Counted from the first letter of the stretch, positions 6,859 through 14,915 are shown. The stretch is 38,793 bases of DNA from SUP05 sp964577715 (GCA_964577715.1 CAZOAA010000012.1:1-38793); one strand, 5' to 3'. Notes: generated from the sequence alone by a model not told the origin. Translations and numbers: made by a program.

Positions 6859-7727
6859 AGAAGAAAGTCAATATTTGCCAAAAAACGGGTTTGGATGCGC
6901 AAAAGACCAAAGGCTGGTTGGGTGCTAATAAATATTTAGTCATGCGCCGAGTTTCTCAGCTGAGTATCTTATTTATATTTTTGTTAGGGCCTTGGTTTGG
7001 AATCTGGATTGTTAAAGGCAATCTAACCTCAAGCTTAACATTAGATACATTGCCACTGACTGATCCTTATGTATTAATGCAGTCTTTTTTCACAGGACAC
7101 TCTATTGCACAAGGTGCACTGATTGGCGCCTTGATTGTAGTTGTGTTTTATTTAATTGTTGGCGGCCGAGTGTTTTGCTCTTGGGTGTGTCCAGTTAATA
7201 TTGTGACCGATACGGCCAATTGGCTTCGTTGTAAATTAGGTATTCAAAACAAAGGTGGTGGTATAGCTAGCAAAACTCGCTACTGGATTTTGGCCATGAG
7301 TTTTGTATTGGCCTTTATCACTGGCAGTATTGTGTGGGAATTGGTTAATCCAGTTTCTATTTTGCATCGCGGTATTATTTTTGGCATGAGCTTTGGTTGG
7401 GGCTTGATTGCGCTTATTTTTTTATTTGATTTTTTGGTAGTTAATAAAGGCTGGTGTTCACGTCTATGTCCAGTCGGTGCTTTTTATTCTTTATTAGGTA
7501 AAGGTTCGTTAGTTCGAGTGAGTGCAAAAGACAGAGATAAGTGTACTGATTGTTTAGAGTGTTTTTCTGTGTGTCCAGAATCTCAGGTTATTAAACCTGC
7601 ATTAAAAGGACAGGGTAGTAGCATTATTTTGGATGGCAACTGTACTAATTGCGGTAGATGTATTGATATTTGTGAGCCGGATGTATTTTCTTACACCACT
7701 CGTTTTAACAAAAATACAACTAAATAA
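6855..7727 (+). CDS. napH: NapH, membrane quinol-dehydrogenase subunit
   Basis: A polytopic membrane protein of 290 residues with about four transmembrane segments (near residues 35-53, 85-107, 143-161 and 180-197). The polyferredoxin-membrane motifs CSWVCPVN and CSRLCPVG follow membrane helices. Two C-terminal ferredoxin motifs, CTDCLECFSVCPES and CTNCGRCIDICEPD, lie on the cytoplasmic side. NapH is thought to oxidise quinol and reduce NapG. Translation is coupled to napG by the ATGA overlap. No NapC tetraheme gene is visible, so NapGH is the only quinol route encoded in the window. Confidence 0.93.
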   Translation: MKKKVNICQKTGLDAQKTKGWLGANKYLVMRRVSQLSILFIFLLGPWFGIWIVKGNLTSSLTLDTLPLTDPYVLMQSFFTGHSIAQGALIGALIVVVFYLIVGGRVFCSWVCPVNIVTDTANWLRCKLGIQNKGGGIASKTRYWILAMSFVLAFITGSIVWELVNPVSILHRGIIFGMSFGWGLIALIFLFDFLVVNKGWCSRLCPVGAFYSLLGKGSLVRVSAKDRDKCTDCLECFSVCPESQVIKPALKGQGSSIILDGNCTNCGRCIDICEPDVFSYTTRFNKNTTK

Positions 7728-7735
7728 ATACAAAC

Positions 7736-7777
7736 ATAACCTATGTTAATGAAAACTATTTAATAGGTGATTAAAGT
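7736..7777 (+). promoter_or_regulatory. ATAAC box and promoter of napABF
   Basis: ATAAC-CTAT-GTTAA (7736-7749) matches the palindrome with one mismatch. TAAAGT (7772-7777), a 4/6 -10, lies at exactly the same spacing as in the napD promoter (centre -41.5). It begins 9 bases after the napH stop, giving napA its own promoter and a leader of about 50 nt ending in GTGAGGAGA. Confidence 0.65.
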
Positions 7778-7833
7778 GGTAAGTTCATATCAATAGATAG
7801 ATAATTTTTTTATTATTTTGTGAGGAGAAATAA

Positions 7834-10371
7834 ATGGCTATTACAAGAAGAGAATTCATAAAAAATAGTGCCATCACCGCAACCGCAACAACAGCTGGAG
7901 TAACACTACCAGGTATTGCACTTGCCAATGAGGGTGATGATGAAATTAGATGGGATAAAATCCCTTGTCGTTTTTGTGGTACAGGTTGTTCAGTGCTAAT
8001 TGGTACTAAAGAGGGCAAAGTTGTCGCCACACAGGGTGACCCAGATGCACCGGTAAACAAAGGTCTTAATTGTGTTAAGGGTTATTTCTTATCTAAGATT
8101 ATGTATGGTAAGGATCGTCTAACCCAGCCACTTCTACGTAAGACAAATGGCAAATACGACAAAAATGGTGAATTTACACCAGTGTCGTGGGATGAAGCTT
8201 TCGATATTATGGAAGATAAGTTCAAAGCAGCTATTAAAGTATCCAACAAAGAAAACGAAGGTAAGGCAGTTGATAAAATGACTTCTCGTGTGGGTATGTT
8301 TGGTTCTGGCCAATGGACAGTTTGGGAAGGTTACGCAGCAAGCAAATTATTTAAAGCAGGTTTTAGATCTAACAATATTGACCCTAATGCTCGCCACTGT
8401 ATGGCCTCAGCTGTAGGTGCTTTTATTCGTGCCTTTGGTTCAGACGAGCCAATGGGTTGTTATGATGATTTCGAGCATGGTGATGCATTTGTACTATGGG
8501 GTTCAAACATGTCAGAGATGCATCCAATTTTATGGTCACGCATTACCGATACACGCTTATCTAAGCCAGATTCAGAAGTACACGTATTATCAACCTTTGA
8601 GCACCGTTCTTCTGATTTAGCAGATAACAGTATGATTTTCCATCCGCAATCAGACACAGCAATTCTTAACTATATTGCAAACTATATTATTGAGAATAAA
8701 GCTTATGACAAAGGTTTCCTTAAAAAACATGTTAACTTTACTAAAACACCAACGGATATTGGTTATGGTTTACGCTCAAAGCATCCATTGCAAATAAAAG
8801 CTAAAAATGCTAATAAAGGCAAGCTTAGTAAAATTAGTTGGGATGAATATGTAGAGTCTGTTAAGCCTTATACATTGGAAAAAGCAGTTGAGATTTCTGG
8901 TGTTCCTGCGAAAAAGCTAGAACGTTTAGCCAAACTTTATGCTGATCCTAAAAAGAAGATTGTGTCTTTATGGACAATGGGTGTTAACCAACATACTCGT
9001 GGTGTATGGACAAATGGCCTTATTTACAATATTCACTTATTAACAGGCAAGATTTCAGAGCCGGGTAATGGTCCATTCTCTCTAACGGGCCAACCATCGG
9101 CTTGTGGTACTGCGCGTGAAGTTGGTACATTTGCTCATCGTCTACCTGCAGATTATGTGATTATGAAAAAACCACACCGTGATTTGGCTGAGAAAATCTG
9201 GAATATTCCAGAAGGTACTATTCCTGGTAAAAAAGGTTATCATGCGGTATTACAAAGTAGAATGCTTAAAGATGGCAAGATAAATGCTTATTGGGTAATG
9301 TGTAACAACAACATGCAAGCTGGTCCTAATGTCAATGATGAGATGCTGCCAGGTTGGAGAAATCCAGATAACTTTGTGGTTGTATCAGACCCGTACCCAA
9401 CAGTATCAGCACAAGCAGCTGATCTTATTCTACCAACAGCAATGTGGGCAGAAAAAGAAGGGGCTTATGGTAATGCTGAAAGACGTACTCAGTTTTGGCG
9501 TCAGCAAGTTGATGCACCGGGACAAGCTAAATCAGACCTATGGCAATTGGTCGAGTTCTCTAAGCGCTTTACTACCGATGAAGTTTGGTCTAAAGACTTA
9601 CTGGACAAAAATCCAGAATACAAAGGTAAGAGTTTGTACGATGTTTTGTATGCCAATAAACAGGTTAATAAGTTTAATAAGCAAACTATATCTGACGATA
9701 GAGGTAACACTTATAAAAACTCAGAGATGGAAGACTTTGGTTACTACATCCAAAAAGGTCTGTTTGAAGAGTATCGTCGTTTTCAGTTTGAAGGTCCTAA
9801 AAAAGGTCACGAACAAGCAGACTTTGATACTTACCACAAAGTGCGCGGATTGCGCTGGCCAGTGGTTAATGGTAAAGAAACTCTATGGCGTTACCGTGAA
9901 GGCTACGACCCTTATGTTAAAAAAGGCGAAGGTGTTAGCTTCTATGGTAAGAAAGACGGCAAGGCTAATATTATTACCGCACCTTATGAGCCACCACCAG
10001 AAGTGCCAAATGAAGAGTTTGATTTATGGATGTCAACCGGTCGTGTATTAGAGCACTGGCACTCAGGCACAATGACAAGACGTGTATCAGAGCTTTATCG
10101 TGCGGTACCAGATGCAGTTTTATACATGCATCCAGATGATGCTAAGTCGCGTGGGTTAAGACGAGGTGGTAATGCTAAGATTCAATCAAGTCGTGGTGAG
10201 ATTGTTGCCATGGTTGAAACTAAAGGCCGCAATAGACCACCTAAAGGTTTGGTATTTGTACCTTTCTTTGATGCGTCACGTTTGGTTAATAAATTAATAC
10301 TGGATGCAACAGATCCGCTTTCTAAAGAAACGGATTACAAGAAAACACCAGTTAAAGTTGTTAAAGCATAA
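7834..10371 (+). CDS. napA: NapA, catalytic subunit of periplasmic nitrate reductase
   Basis: The molybdenum bis-MGD enzyme that reduces nitrate to nitrite in the periplasm. A twin-arginine signal (ITRREFIKNSAITATATTAG, cleaved near ALA-N at residue 31) is followed by the [4Fe-4S] ligands C45-x2-C48-x3-C52-x27-C80. C189 in NARHCMASAVG is the expected Mo ligand. MGD-binding segments such as FGSGQWTVWEGYAASK and the C-terminal molybdopterin dinucleotide domain (LWMSTGRVLEHWHSGTMTRR) are intact. Its 845 residues are slightly longer than E. coli NapA. The start is backed by GAGGAGA 5 bases upstream. napB follows after 9 bases. Confidence 0.96.
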   Translation: MAITRREFIKNSAITATATTAGVTLPGIALANEGDDEIRWDKIPCRFCGTGCSVLIGTKEGKVVATQGDPDAPVNKGLNCVKGYFLSKIMYGKDRLTQPLLRKTNGKYDKNGEFTPVSWDEAFDIMEDKFKAAIKVSNKENEGKAVDKMTSRVGMFGSGQWTVWEGYAASKLFKAGFRSNNIDPNARHCMASAVGAFIRAFGSDEPMGCYDDFEHGDAFVLWGSNMSEMHPILWSRITDTRLSKPDSEVHVLSTFEHRSSDLADNSMIFHPQSDTAILNYIANYIIENKAYDKGFLKKHVNFTKTPTDIGYGLRSKHPLQIKAKNANKGKLSKISWDEYVESVKPYTLEKAVEISGVPAKKLERLAKLYADPKKKIVSLWTMGVNQHTRGVWTNGLIYNIHLLTGKISEPGNGPFSLTGQPSACGTAREVGTFAHRLPADYVIMKKPHRDLAEKIWNIPEGTIPGKKGYHAVLQSRMLKDGKINAYWVMCNNNMQAGPNVNDEMLPGWRNPDNFVVVSDPYPTVSAQAADLILPTAMWAEKEGAYGNAERRTQFWRQQVDAPGQAKSDLWQLVEFSKRFTTDEVWSKDLLDKNPEYKGKSLYDVLYANKQVNKFNKQTISDDRGNTYKNSEMEDFGYYIQKGLFEEYRRFQFEGPKKGHEQADFDTYHKVRGLRWPVVNGKETLWRYREGYDPYVKKGEGVSFYGKKDGKANIITAPYEPPPEVPNEEFDLWMSTGRVLEHWHSGTMTRRVSELYRAVPDAVLYMHPDDAKSRGLRRGGNAKIQSSRGEIVAMVETKGRNRPPKGLVFVPFFDASRLVNKLILDATDPLSKETDYKKTPVKVVKA

Positions 10372-10380
10372 AAGGAGAAG

Positions 10381-10929
10381 ATGATGAAAACTAAATTATT
10401 AGCCATAACAATTGTTTCATTTTTTGCCTTAAATGTTCAAGCAACATTTTTTGGCCCTGATCACAATTGGAATAATCCTATGTCAGCTGTAATAGATACT
10501 ATGAGTGACATGGCAACAGATGCTAAAAATGCAGTGAGTGATGCTGTTGATAGTGTTACAGATTCAGTAGGTCTTGGATCGTTACGTGGTACACATGCGT
10601 TAGAAGACTTTTCGCTTGTACCACCTATTGGTAAGTGGATTGAGGATGCTGATTTCACACGTAATTTTATCGATCAGCCACCATTGATTCCGCATAAAAC
10701 TGCAAATATGAAGATAACACTAAAGAAAAACAAGTGTTTAAGTTGTCATAGTAATGAAAATTGGAGAGATGCAGAAGCCACTAAGATGACTGCATCACAC
10801 TTTATGACTCGTTCTGACAAGCGACTTAAAGAAGTTTCTCCAAGACGTTATTTTTGTACACAGTGTCATGTGCCTCAGGTTGATAACAAACCTATCATTG
10901 GTACTGATTACGTAAATACTGCAGAATAA
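10381..10929 (+). CDS. napB: NapB, diheme cytochrome c of nitrate reductase
   Basis: The small electron-transfer subunit of periplasmic nitrate reductase. It has a signal peptide (cleavage after VQA at residue 21) and two heme sites, CLSCH and CTQCH, with the family's distal His candidates (ASHFMTR) and the end motif QCHVPQ. Between the signal peptide and the conserved RGTHALEDFSLVPP core is an unusual Asp/Ala-rich, probably helical stretch at residues 34-66 (SAVIDTMSDMATDAKNAVSD and onward). GGAG at 10374-10377 suits the second of the two ATGs (10384) better. Confidence 0.92.
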   Translation: MMKTKLLAITIVSFFALNVQATFFGPDHNWNNPMSAVIDTMSDMATDAKNAVSDAVDSVTDSVGLGSLRGTHALEDFSLVPPIGKWIEDADFTRNFIDQPPLIPHKTANMKITLKKNKCLSCHSNENWRDAEATKMTASHFMTRSDKRLKEVSPRRYFCTQCHVPQVDNKPIIGTDYVNTAE

Positions 10930-10977
10930 CTCGCTGCACTGTATATTGTTTAGTAAATAAACTTATACTTTGCGAAA

Positions 10978-11460
10978 ATGAGTAGCATAACCAGGGCCCA
11001 ATTCCTTCGCGGGGGTTGGGGTTCTAACAAACAGTCAGTCATTAGGCCACCATGGTCTAAACCAGAAGAGCAATTTACTGATATATGTAATCGCTGTGGC
11101 GCTTGTGTAGATGCTTGCGGTGAAAAAATTGTTATTACTGGTTCGGGAAAATTCCCAATTATTGATTTTCAAAAAGGTGAATGCACCTTTTGCCAAGAGT
11201 GCGCTAAGGCTTGTCAATACCACGCATTTGTGCCATTAGATGAAAAGCCGTGGGAAATCAAAGCAGAGATAAAAGATAATTGTCTATCAAAAATAGGGGT
11301 GGTGTGTCAATCTTGTTCTGAGGTTTGCGATAAAGATGCTATTCACTTTAGTTTGCAAATGGGCGGTGTACCCGATATTAGTCTAGAGAGTTCTCAGTGC
11401 AATGGTTGCGGTGCTTGTGTGGCAATTTGCCCAAAGAGTGCTATTAAAATTTCAGCGTAA
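10978..11460 (+). CDS. napF: NapF, ferredoxin-type nitrate reductase maturation protein
   Basis: NapF is a cytoplasmic iron-sulfur protein thought to assist [4Fe-4S] insertion or energise NapA before export. The N-terminus SSITRAQFLRGGWG is typical. Cys motifs follow in order: CNRCGACVDACGEK, CTFCQECAKACQYH, CQSCSEVCDKDAI and CNGCGACVAICPKSAI. It follows napB after 48 bases that include TATACT (10965-10970), so an internal promoter is possible. The next cytochrome gene starts 8 bases after its stop. Confidence 0.92.
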   Translation: MSSITRAQFLRGGWGSNKQSVIRPPWSKPEEQFTDICNRCGACVDACGEKIVITGSGKFPIIDFQKGECTFCQECAKACQYHAFVPLDEKPWEIKAEIKDNCLSKIGVVCQSCSEVCDKDAIHFSLQMGGVPDISLESSQCNGCGACVAICPKSAIKISA

Positions 11461-11468
11461 AAAAAATA

Positions 11469-12119
11469 ATGAAAAACTTAAACAACAAATTAACAACTAA
11501 TTTTTTAAAAAAATCTTGGATTATTCCAATAGCTCTTTTAACTTCATTGCAAATACATGCAAGCTCAGAAGCTGGTGGCAATATTGCAAACAAATATTGT
11601 GATCGTTGTCACGGTGAGTTTGGTGTTAGTGATGATACCGATACTCCACATCTGGCATCGCAAAGTAGTGCTTATATTGTAAAACAAATACAAGATTACC
11701 AATCTAAATTGCGTGATGATAAAAACATGTACAAGCGTGTTAAAAAATTAAATGAGAAAAATATTGCAGATCTTGGCACTTGGTACAGTGCCCAAATATT
11801 ACCAGAGTTGGATTTATCTTTAAAAAATACTTTAAAGGTACCTGCGCTTGTTTCAAAAGGCGATGCTAATCGCAATATTCCAGCGTGTGAACTATGCCAT
11901 GGTAAAAATGGCAAAACCAGTATTGGTGATGTGCCTATATTAGCAGGTCAGCAAGCAGGATATTTACTCTCTACTATGGAATATTTTGCTGATGGCTCTA
12001 GAGCAAATGATCAAGGTGGCGTTATGCAAGGGGTGGTTAAAAATCTATCAGACGTAGAAATCCAAGCTTTGGCTAAATATTATTCTGAGTTAGGGGCTAG
12101 GCCAGCGATTCTAGATTAG
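11469..12119 (+). CDS. Diheme cytochrome c, c4-like
   Basis: A 216-residue exported cytochrome with a long basic signal region (MKNLNNKLTTNFLKKSW then a hydrophobic stretch, cleavage near IHA-S). Two class I-type domains each have one heme site, CDRCH (about residue 45) and CELCH (about 140), each followed by a possible distal-Met region, as in the cytochrome c4 family. It is last in the napABF transcript. It could carry electrons between the NapGH/NapB system and another periplasmic donor such as FccAB; that role is inferred from position. No ribosome-binding site is evident before the ATG. Confidence 0.82.
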   Translation: MKNLNNKLTTNFLKKSWIIPIALLTSLQIHASSEAGGNIANKYCDRCHGEFGVSDDTDTPHLASQSSAYIVKQIQDYQSKLRDDKNMYKRVKKLNEKNIADLGTWYSAQILPELDLSLKNTLKVPALVSKGDANRNIPACELCHGKNGKTSIGDVPILAGQQAGYLLSTMEYFADGSRANDQGGVMQGVVKNLSDVEIQALAKYYSELGARPAILD

Positions 12120-12125
12120 TTTAAT

Positions 12126-12148
12126 AACAAAATATGATTTTGTTTTTT
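12126..12148 (+). terminator. AT-rich terminator after the nap operon
   Basis: AACAAAAT and ATTTTGTT form an 8-bp stem with a 3-base ATG loop, followed by four T. The stem is AT-rich and therefore weak, but it lies directly between the convergent cytochrome and DUF302 genes and could act as the end of the nap transcript. Confidence 0.5.
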
Positions 12149-12614
12149 ACAGATCTGCATCTTCGATAATAGATTTAATTAAAGTACCTATTTTTAAAAT
12201 GGCTTTTTTAGATTTGTCATCAACTGCCTCAGGCATTGCCCAAACCACATAAACCTTTTTAGGATCTTTTTCAAGGTTATAAACAGCAATTTTAAACGGG
12301 CAAAGTAAAATATTTAAATGATTTGCTCTTGAGATATCGTGCGAAATACCAGCACTACAAAATTCAATAATTTCTGCATTTTGATAGACATCCCTTCTAA
12401 AATTAAAAACACTCTTGGTGTTTTTAAGCATTTCGCTGGCATGGAATACGCCTGCAATATTAAGCCCTTTGCCTTTAACTGCATCAAGCAGATCATCGCG
12501 TACATCTTGATATTCAGCTTCAACAATAGTGGTGGTAATGTGTTTTGCTAGTACAGGTTTAAATATAAATACGGCGCATAGTAATAATAGTAAATATTGT
12601 TTATTGATTTTCAT
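12147..12614 (-). CDS. Exported DUF302-family protein
   Basis: A 155-residue protein with a signal peptide (MKINKQYLLLLLCAVFIFKPVLA) and one DUF302 domain. The domain is recognised from the pattern DVRDDLLDAVKGKGLNIAGVFHASEML, IIEFCSAGISHDISRANHLNILLCPFKIAVYN and VYVVWAMPEA. DUF302 proteins are common beside sulfur-oxidation and cytochrome genes but have no settled function. It lies divergent from fccA. Its leader contains the stem-loop of candidate small RNA 2, so its expression may be attenuated from the shared ATAAC box. Confidence 0.75.
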   Translation of the reverse strand: MKINKQYLLLLLCAVFIFKPVLAKHITTTIVEAEYQDVRDDLLDAVKGKGLNIAGVFHASEMLKNTKSVFNFRRDVYQNAEIIEFCSAGISHDISRANHLNILLCPFKIAVYNLEKDPKKVYVVWAMPEAVDDKSKKAILKIGTLIKSIIEDADL

Positions 12615-12631
12615 TGCTATTCCTATTTTTT

Positions 12632-12691
12632 AAAAAGTGCCCTCTTTCTTAAGCCTAATAAGGTGAGAGAAGTTAAGGAAAGAAGAGAGCG
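12632..12691 (-). ncRNA. Candidate small RNA 2 or leader attenuator
   Basis: On the minus strand a start at about 12691 is predicted from TATAAT. The transcript would open with GCTCTCTT (12690-12683), which pairs with AAGAGGGC (12646-12639, one G-U pair). An inner 5-bp stem (12677-12673 with 12652-12648) encloses a 20-nt loop with CTTCTCTCACCTTATT, and AC plus TTTTT (12636-12632) follows. Like candidate 1 it combines an ATAAC box, a short hairpin, a CUCUC-containing loop and a U5 end. The loop's UUCUCUC is complementary to GAGAGAA (5737-5743) at the napD ribosome-binding site. It lies in the leader of the DUF302 gene, so it may instead be a conditional terminator for that gene. Confidence 0.45.
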
Positions 12692-12697
12692 TTACAA

Positions 12698-12739
12698 ATT
12701 ATAGGGTTGATTTATTTTCACTTAAATAACCTATGTTAT
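12698..12739 (-). promoter_or_regulatory. Minus-strand promoter from the fcc ATAAC box
   Basis: Reading the minus strand from the box at 12739-12726, a perfect TATAAT (12703-12698) lies at the exact spacing used at napD and fccA, with the box centre at -41.5 relative to a start at 12691. The same box therefore appears to serve divergent promoters. Confidence 0.6.
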
Positions 12740-12767
12740 TTTCACTTGCAGTTGCTATGGGTATATT
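12726..12767 (+). promoter_or_regulatory. ATAAC box and promoter of fccAB
   Basis: ATAAC-CTAT-GTTAT (12726-12739) is a perfect palindrome identical in core and spacer to the napD box. TATATT (12762-12767) is a 5/6 -10 predicting a start at about 12774, again with the box centre at -41.5. The leader to fccA is about 110 nt and contains GTGAGGAGA (12829-12837) well upstream of the real start. Confidence 0.7.
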
Positions 12768-12882
12768 GAGAAACTCATAGTATTAAATCAAGCGAGCAAA
12801 CGACTTGTTACTTGTTTTTTATTATTAAGTGAGGAGACTTTGCATAAAGCAGGGTTAATTTTAAATAAACAATACGGAGTTT

Positions 12883-13473
12883 ATGATGAGAAATACAATC
12901 ACAAAATCTGCATTATTAGCGACTGGACTATTGTTATCAGTACAATCATCAGCAGAACCAACTGCTGAAGCACTGGGTTATACTTGTGCAGGTTGTCATG
13001 GTACGAATGGTGCTAGCACAGGTAATGCAATTCCTTCTTTAGCAGGTCTATCAGAAGGTTATTTAATTGGTGCGATGAATGAGTATCGTGATGATGAAAG
13101 ATCTTCAACCATTATGGGTCGAATTGCTAAAGGTTATACCGAAGAGCAAATTGAGTCAATGGCAACTTTCTTTGCCGCTCAACCAGTTCATTCTAATATT
13201 AACCAAAAGTACGACGCTTCAAAAGCAAGAGCGGGTGAAAAGCTGCATAAGAAATATTGTAAATCTTGCCACACAGCAGGCGGTACAGATCCAGAAGATG
13301 ATGCAGGACTATTATCAGGTAATGCTAAATTATTCATGAAATACACATTAGCTGATTTCCATGATGGTTCACGTTCTATGCCAAAGAGAATGAAGAAGAT
13401 GCTGAAGAAGGCTGTGAAAAAAGATCCTAATGCATTAGATAATCTGACTAATTATTACGGCAGTGCCAAATAG
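12883..13473 (+). CDS. fccA: FccA-like diheme cytochrome of sulfide dehydrogenase
   Basis: The cytochrome subunit that accepts electrons from FccB. A signal peptide ends near SSA-E (residue 24). Two heme sites, CAGCHGTNG and CKSCHTAGG, sit in two similar domains, with Met ligand candidates IMGRIAKGY and RSMPKRM. The Lys-rich segment MPKRMKKMLKKAVKKDP is notable. The gene is 12 bases upstream of fccB, which supports the assignment over a generic cytochrome c4. GGAG at 12876-12879 is better spaced for the second ATG (12886), so the protein may start one residue later. Confidence 0.85.
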   Translation: MMRNTITKSALLATGLLLSVQSSAEPTAEALGYTCAGCHGTNGASTGNAIPSLAGLSEGYLIGAMNEYRDDERSSTIMGRIAKGYTEEQIESMATFFAAQPVHSNINQKYDASKARAGEKLHKKYCKSCHTAGGTDPEDDAGLLSGNAKLFMKYTLADFHDGSRSMPKRMKKMLKKAVKKDPNALDNLTNYYGSAK

Positions 13474-13485
13474 AGGAGAATACTA

Positions 13486-14793
13486 ATGAGTAAACAAAAT
13501 AGAAGAAGTTTTATAAAAACAGTAGGCTTAGGTGCTGCTGCAGCGACTGCTGCAACTTACACGCCTTTTGCTATTGGTGGTGCAACTAAAAAAGTTGTCG
13601 TTGTTGGTGGCGGTATGGGTGGCGCTGTTGCTGCTAAATACATCAGAATGATGGACAAATCAGTTGACGTTACCCTAATCGAAGCTAATAAAGATTATTA
13701 CACTTGTTTTGCGAGCAACGAAGTTGTTAGTGGTGAGCGTAGTCTTGATTCAATTAAGTTTGGTTATGGCGGTCTTAGAGGTCATGGTATTAATGTCGTA
13801 ATTGATAAAGTAACCGGTATTGATGCACGCGCTAGAAGAGTAACAACAGCAGGCGGACAAAGCTTTGCTTATGATCGTTGTATCGTTTCCCCAGGTGTTG
13901 ACTTTAAATACGACCTGATTGATGGTTATGATGCAAATGTGGCTAATACTGAAATTCCACATGCATGGAAAGCAGGTCCGCAAACAGCAATGCTTCGTGA
14001 TCAATTAAGAGACATGAAAAATGGTGGCACAGTTTGTATTTGTCCACCACCAAATCCTTTCCGTTGTCCTCCAGGTCCTTATGAGCGTGCTTCACAAATT
14101 GCGCTTTATTTAAAGCACAATAAGCCTAAGTCTAAGATTATTATTCTTGATCCTAAGCCTAAGTTCTCAAAAATGGGATTATTCACAGGCGGTTGGGAGC
14201 GTCATTATGGCTACAAGTCAGACAATTCAATGATTGAATGGCATGGTACCCCTAAAGGCTCTGATGATAACGTATTAACAGAAGTTAATGTTAAAACCAA
14301 AACAGCTACAACGGGTTTTAATGAAGTGAAAGCAGATGTTTTGAATATTATCCCAGCACAAAAAGCAGGAAAGATTGCTGAGGTAGCAGGCTTAACTAAC
14401 GATTCAGGCTGGTGTCCGGTTCGTGGCGATACGTTTGAATCAACCATTCATAAGAATATTCATGTGATTGGTGACTCTGCAATTCAATCTCCACTACCTA
14501 AATCAGGTTATGCAGCAAACTCAGAAGGTAAGGTTTGTGCTGCTGCAGTAGTTGCATTGTTAAATGGTGAAAGTGCGCCAGATCCTACTTATGTAAACAC
14601 ATGTTATAGTGTGATTGCGCCAGGTGATGGTATTTCTGTAGCGATGGTTTACGCCTTTAAAGATGGAAAAATCGTTAAGGTTAAAGGCTCTGGCGGTTTA
14701 ACACCAGGTAAATTTGACACCAAGCTAAGAGAAAGAGAGCAGTATTATGGCTATTCATGGTTCCATAATATTACCCATGATACATTTGGTTAA
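13486..14793 (+). CDS. fccB: Sulfide dehydrogenase flavoprotein subunit FccB
   Basis: FccB oxidises sulfide in the periplasm and passes electrons to FccA. It has a twin-arginine signal (NRRSFIKTVGLGAAAATAAT), an FAD-binding GGGMGG motif near residue 41, and C74 in NKDYYTCFASNEV, the position of the covalent 8-alpha-S-cysteinyl FAD link. Further Cys in CICPPPNPFRCPPGP and DSGWCPVRG match the redox-active pair near the flavin. The C-terminal domain (YVNTCYSVIAPGDGISVAMVY) is complete. GAGGAG precedes the ATG, and a strong terminator follows the gene. Confidence 0.93.
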   Translation: MSKQNRRSFIKTVGLGAAAATAATYTPFAIGGATKKVVVVGGGMGGAVAAKYIRMMDKSVDVTLIEANKDYYTCFASNEVVSGERSLDSIKFGYGGLRGHGINVVIDKVTGIDARARRVTTAGGQSFAYDRCIVSPGVDFKYDLIDGYDANVANTEIPHAWKAGPQTAMLRDQLRDMKNGGTVCICPPPNPFRCPPGPYERASQIALYLKHNKPKSKIIILDPKPKFSKMGLFTGGWERHYGYKSDNSMIEWHGTPKGSDDNVLTEVNVKTKTATTGFNEVKADVLNIIPAQKAGKIAEVAGLTNDSGWCPVRGDTFESTIHKNIHVIGDSAIQSPLPKSGYAANSEGKVCAAAVVALLNGESAPDPTYVNTCYSVIAPGDGISVAMVYAFKDGKIVKVKGSGGLTPGKFDTKLREREQYYGYSWFHNITHDTFG

Positions 14794-14821
14794 ACAAGCT
14801 CCTCAATAAACCATTTGGTTT

Positions 14822-14855
14822 AAAAGCCCTAACTTAATAAAGTTAGGGCTTTTTT
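14822..14855 (+). terminator. Terminator after fccB
   Basis: A 14-bp stem, AAAAGCCCTAACTT (14822-14835) with AAGTTAGGGCTTTT (14840-14853), has a 4-base loop and runs into TTTTTTGTTTTT. On the minus strand the stem is also followed by TTTT, so it may stop transcripts from both sides. Confidence 0.92.
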
Positions 14856-14869
14856 GTTTTTGACGATTG

Positions 14870-14878
14870 CCCCCCCCC
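14870..14878. repeat. C9 homopolymer
   Basis: Nine consecutive C stand out in this AT-rich region between the fccB terminator and the promoter of the second Fnr-type gene. It is a possible slippage site or a sequencing-error hotspot. Confidence 0.6.
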
Positions 14879-14915
14879 GAAAAGATATTTTATAAGGTAT
14901 TATTAAGATTTTTCT

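Noticed and set aside
9329..10051. 240-codon open frame inside napA
   Set aside because: It is an out-of-frame shadow of napA with no family resemblance and no ribosome-binding site; napA is intact across it.
10948..10962. Inverted repeat GTTTA-GTAAA-TAAAC before napF
   Set aside because: Five-base AT-rich arms are common by chance here and the spacer and half-site do not match the other boxes.
12840..12900. Possible leader peptide starting TTG at 12840 upstream of fccA
   Set aside because: The spacing from GAGGAG is too short and the frame simply runs into fccA out of frame without a leader-peptide pattern.
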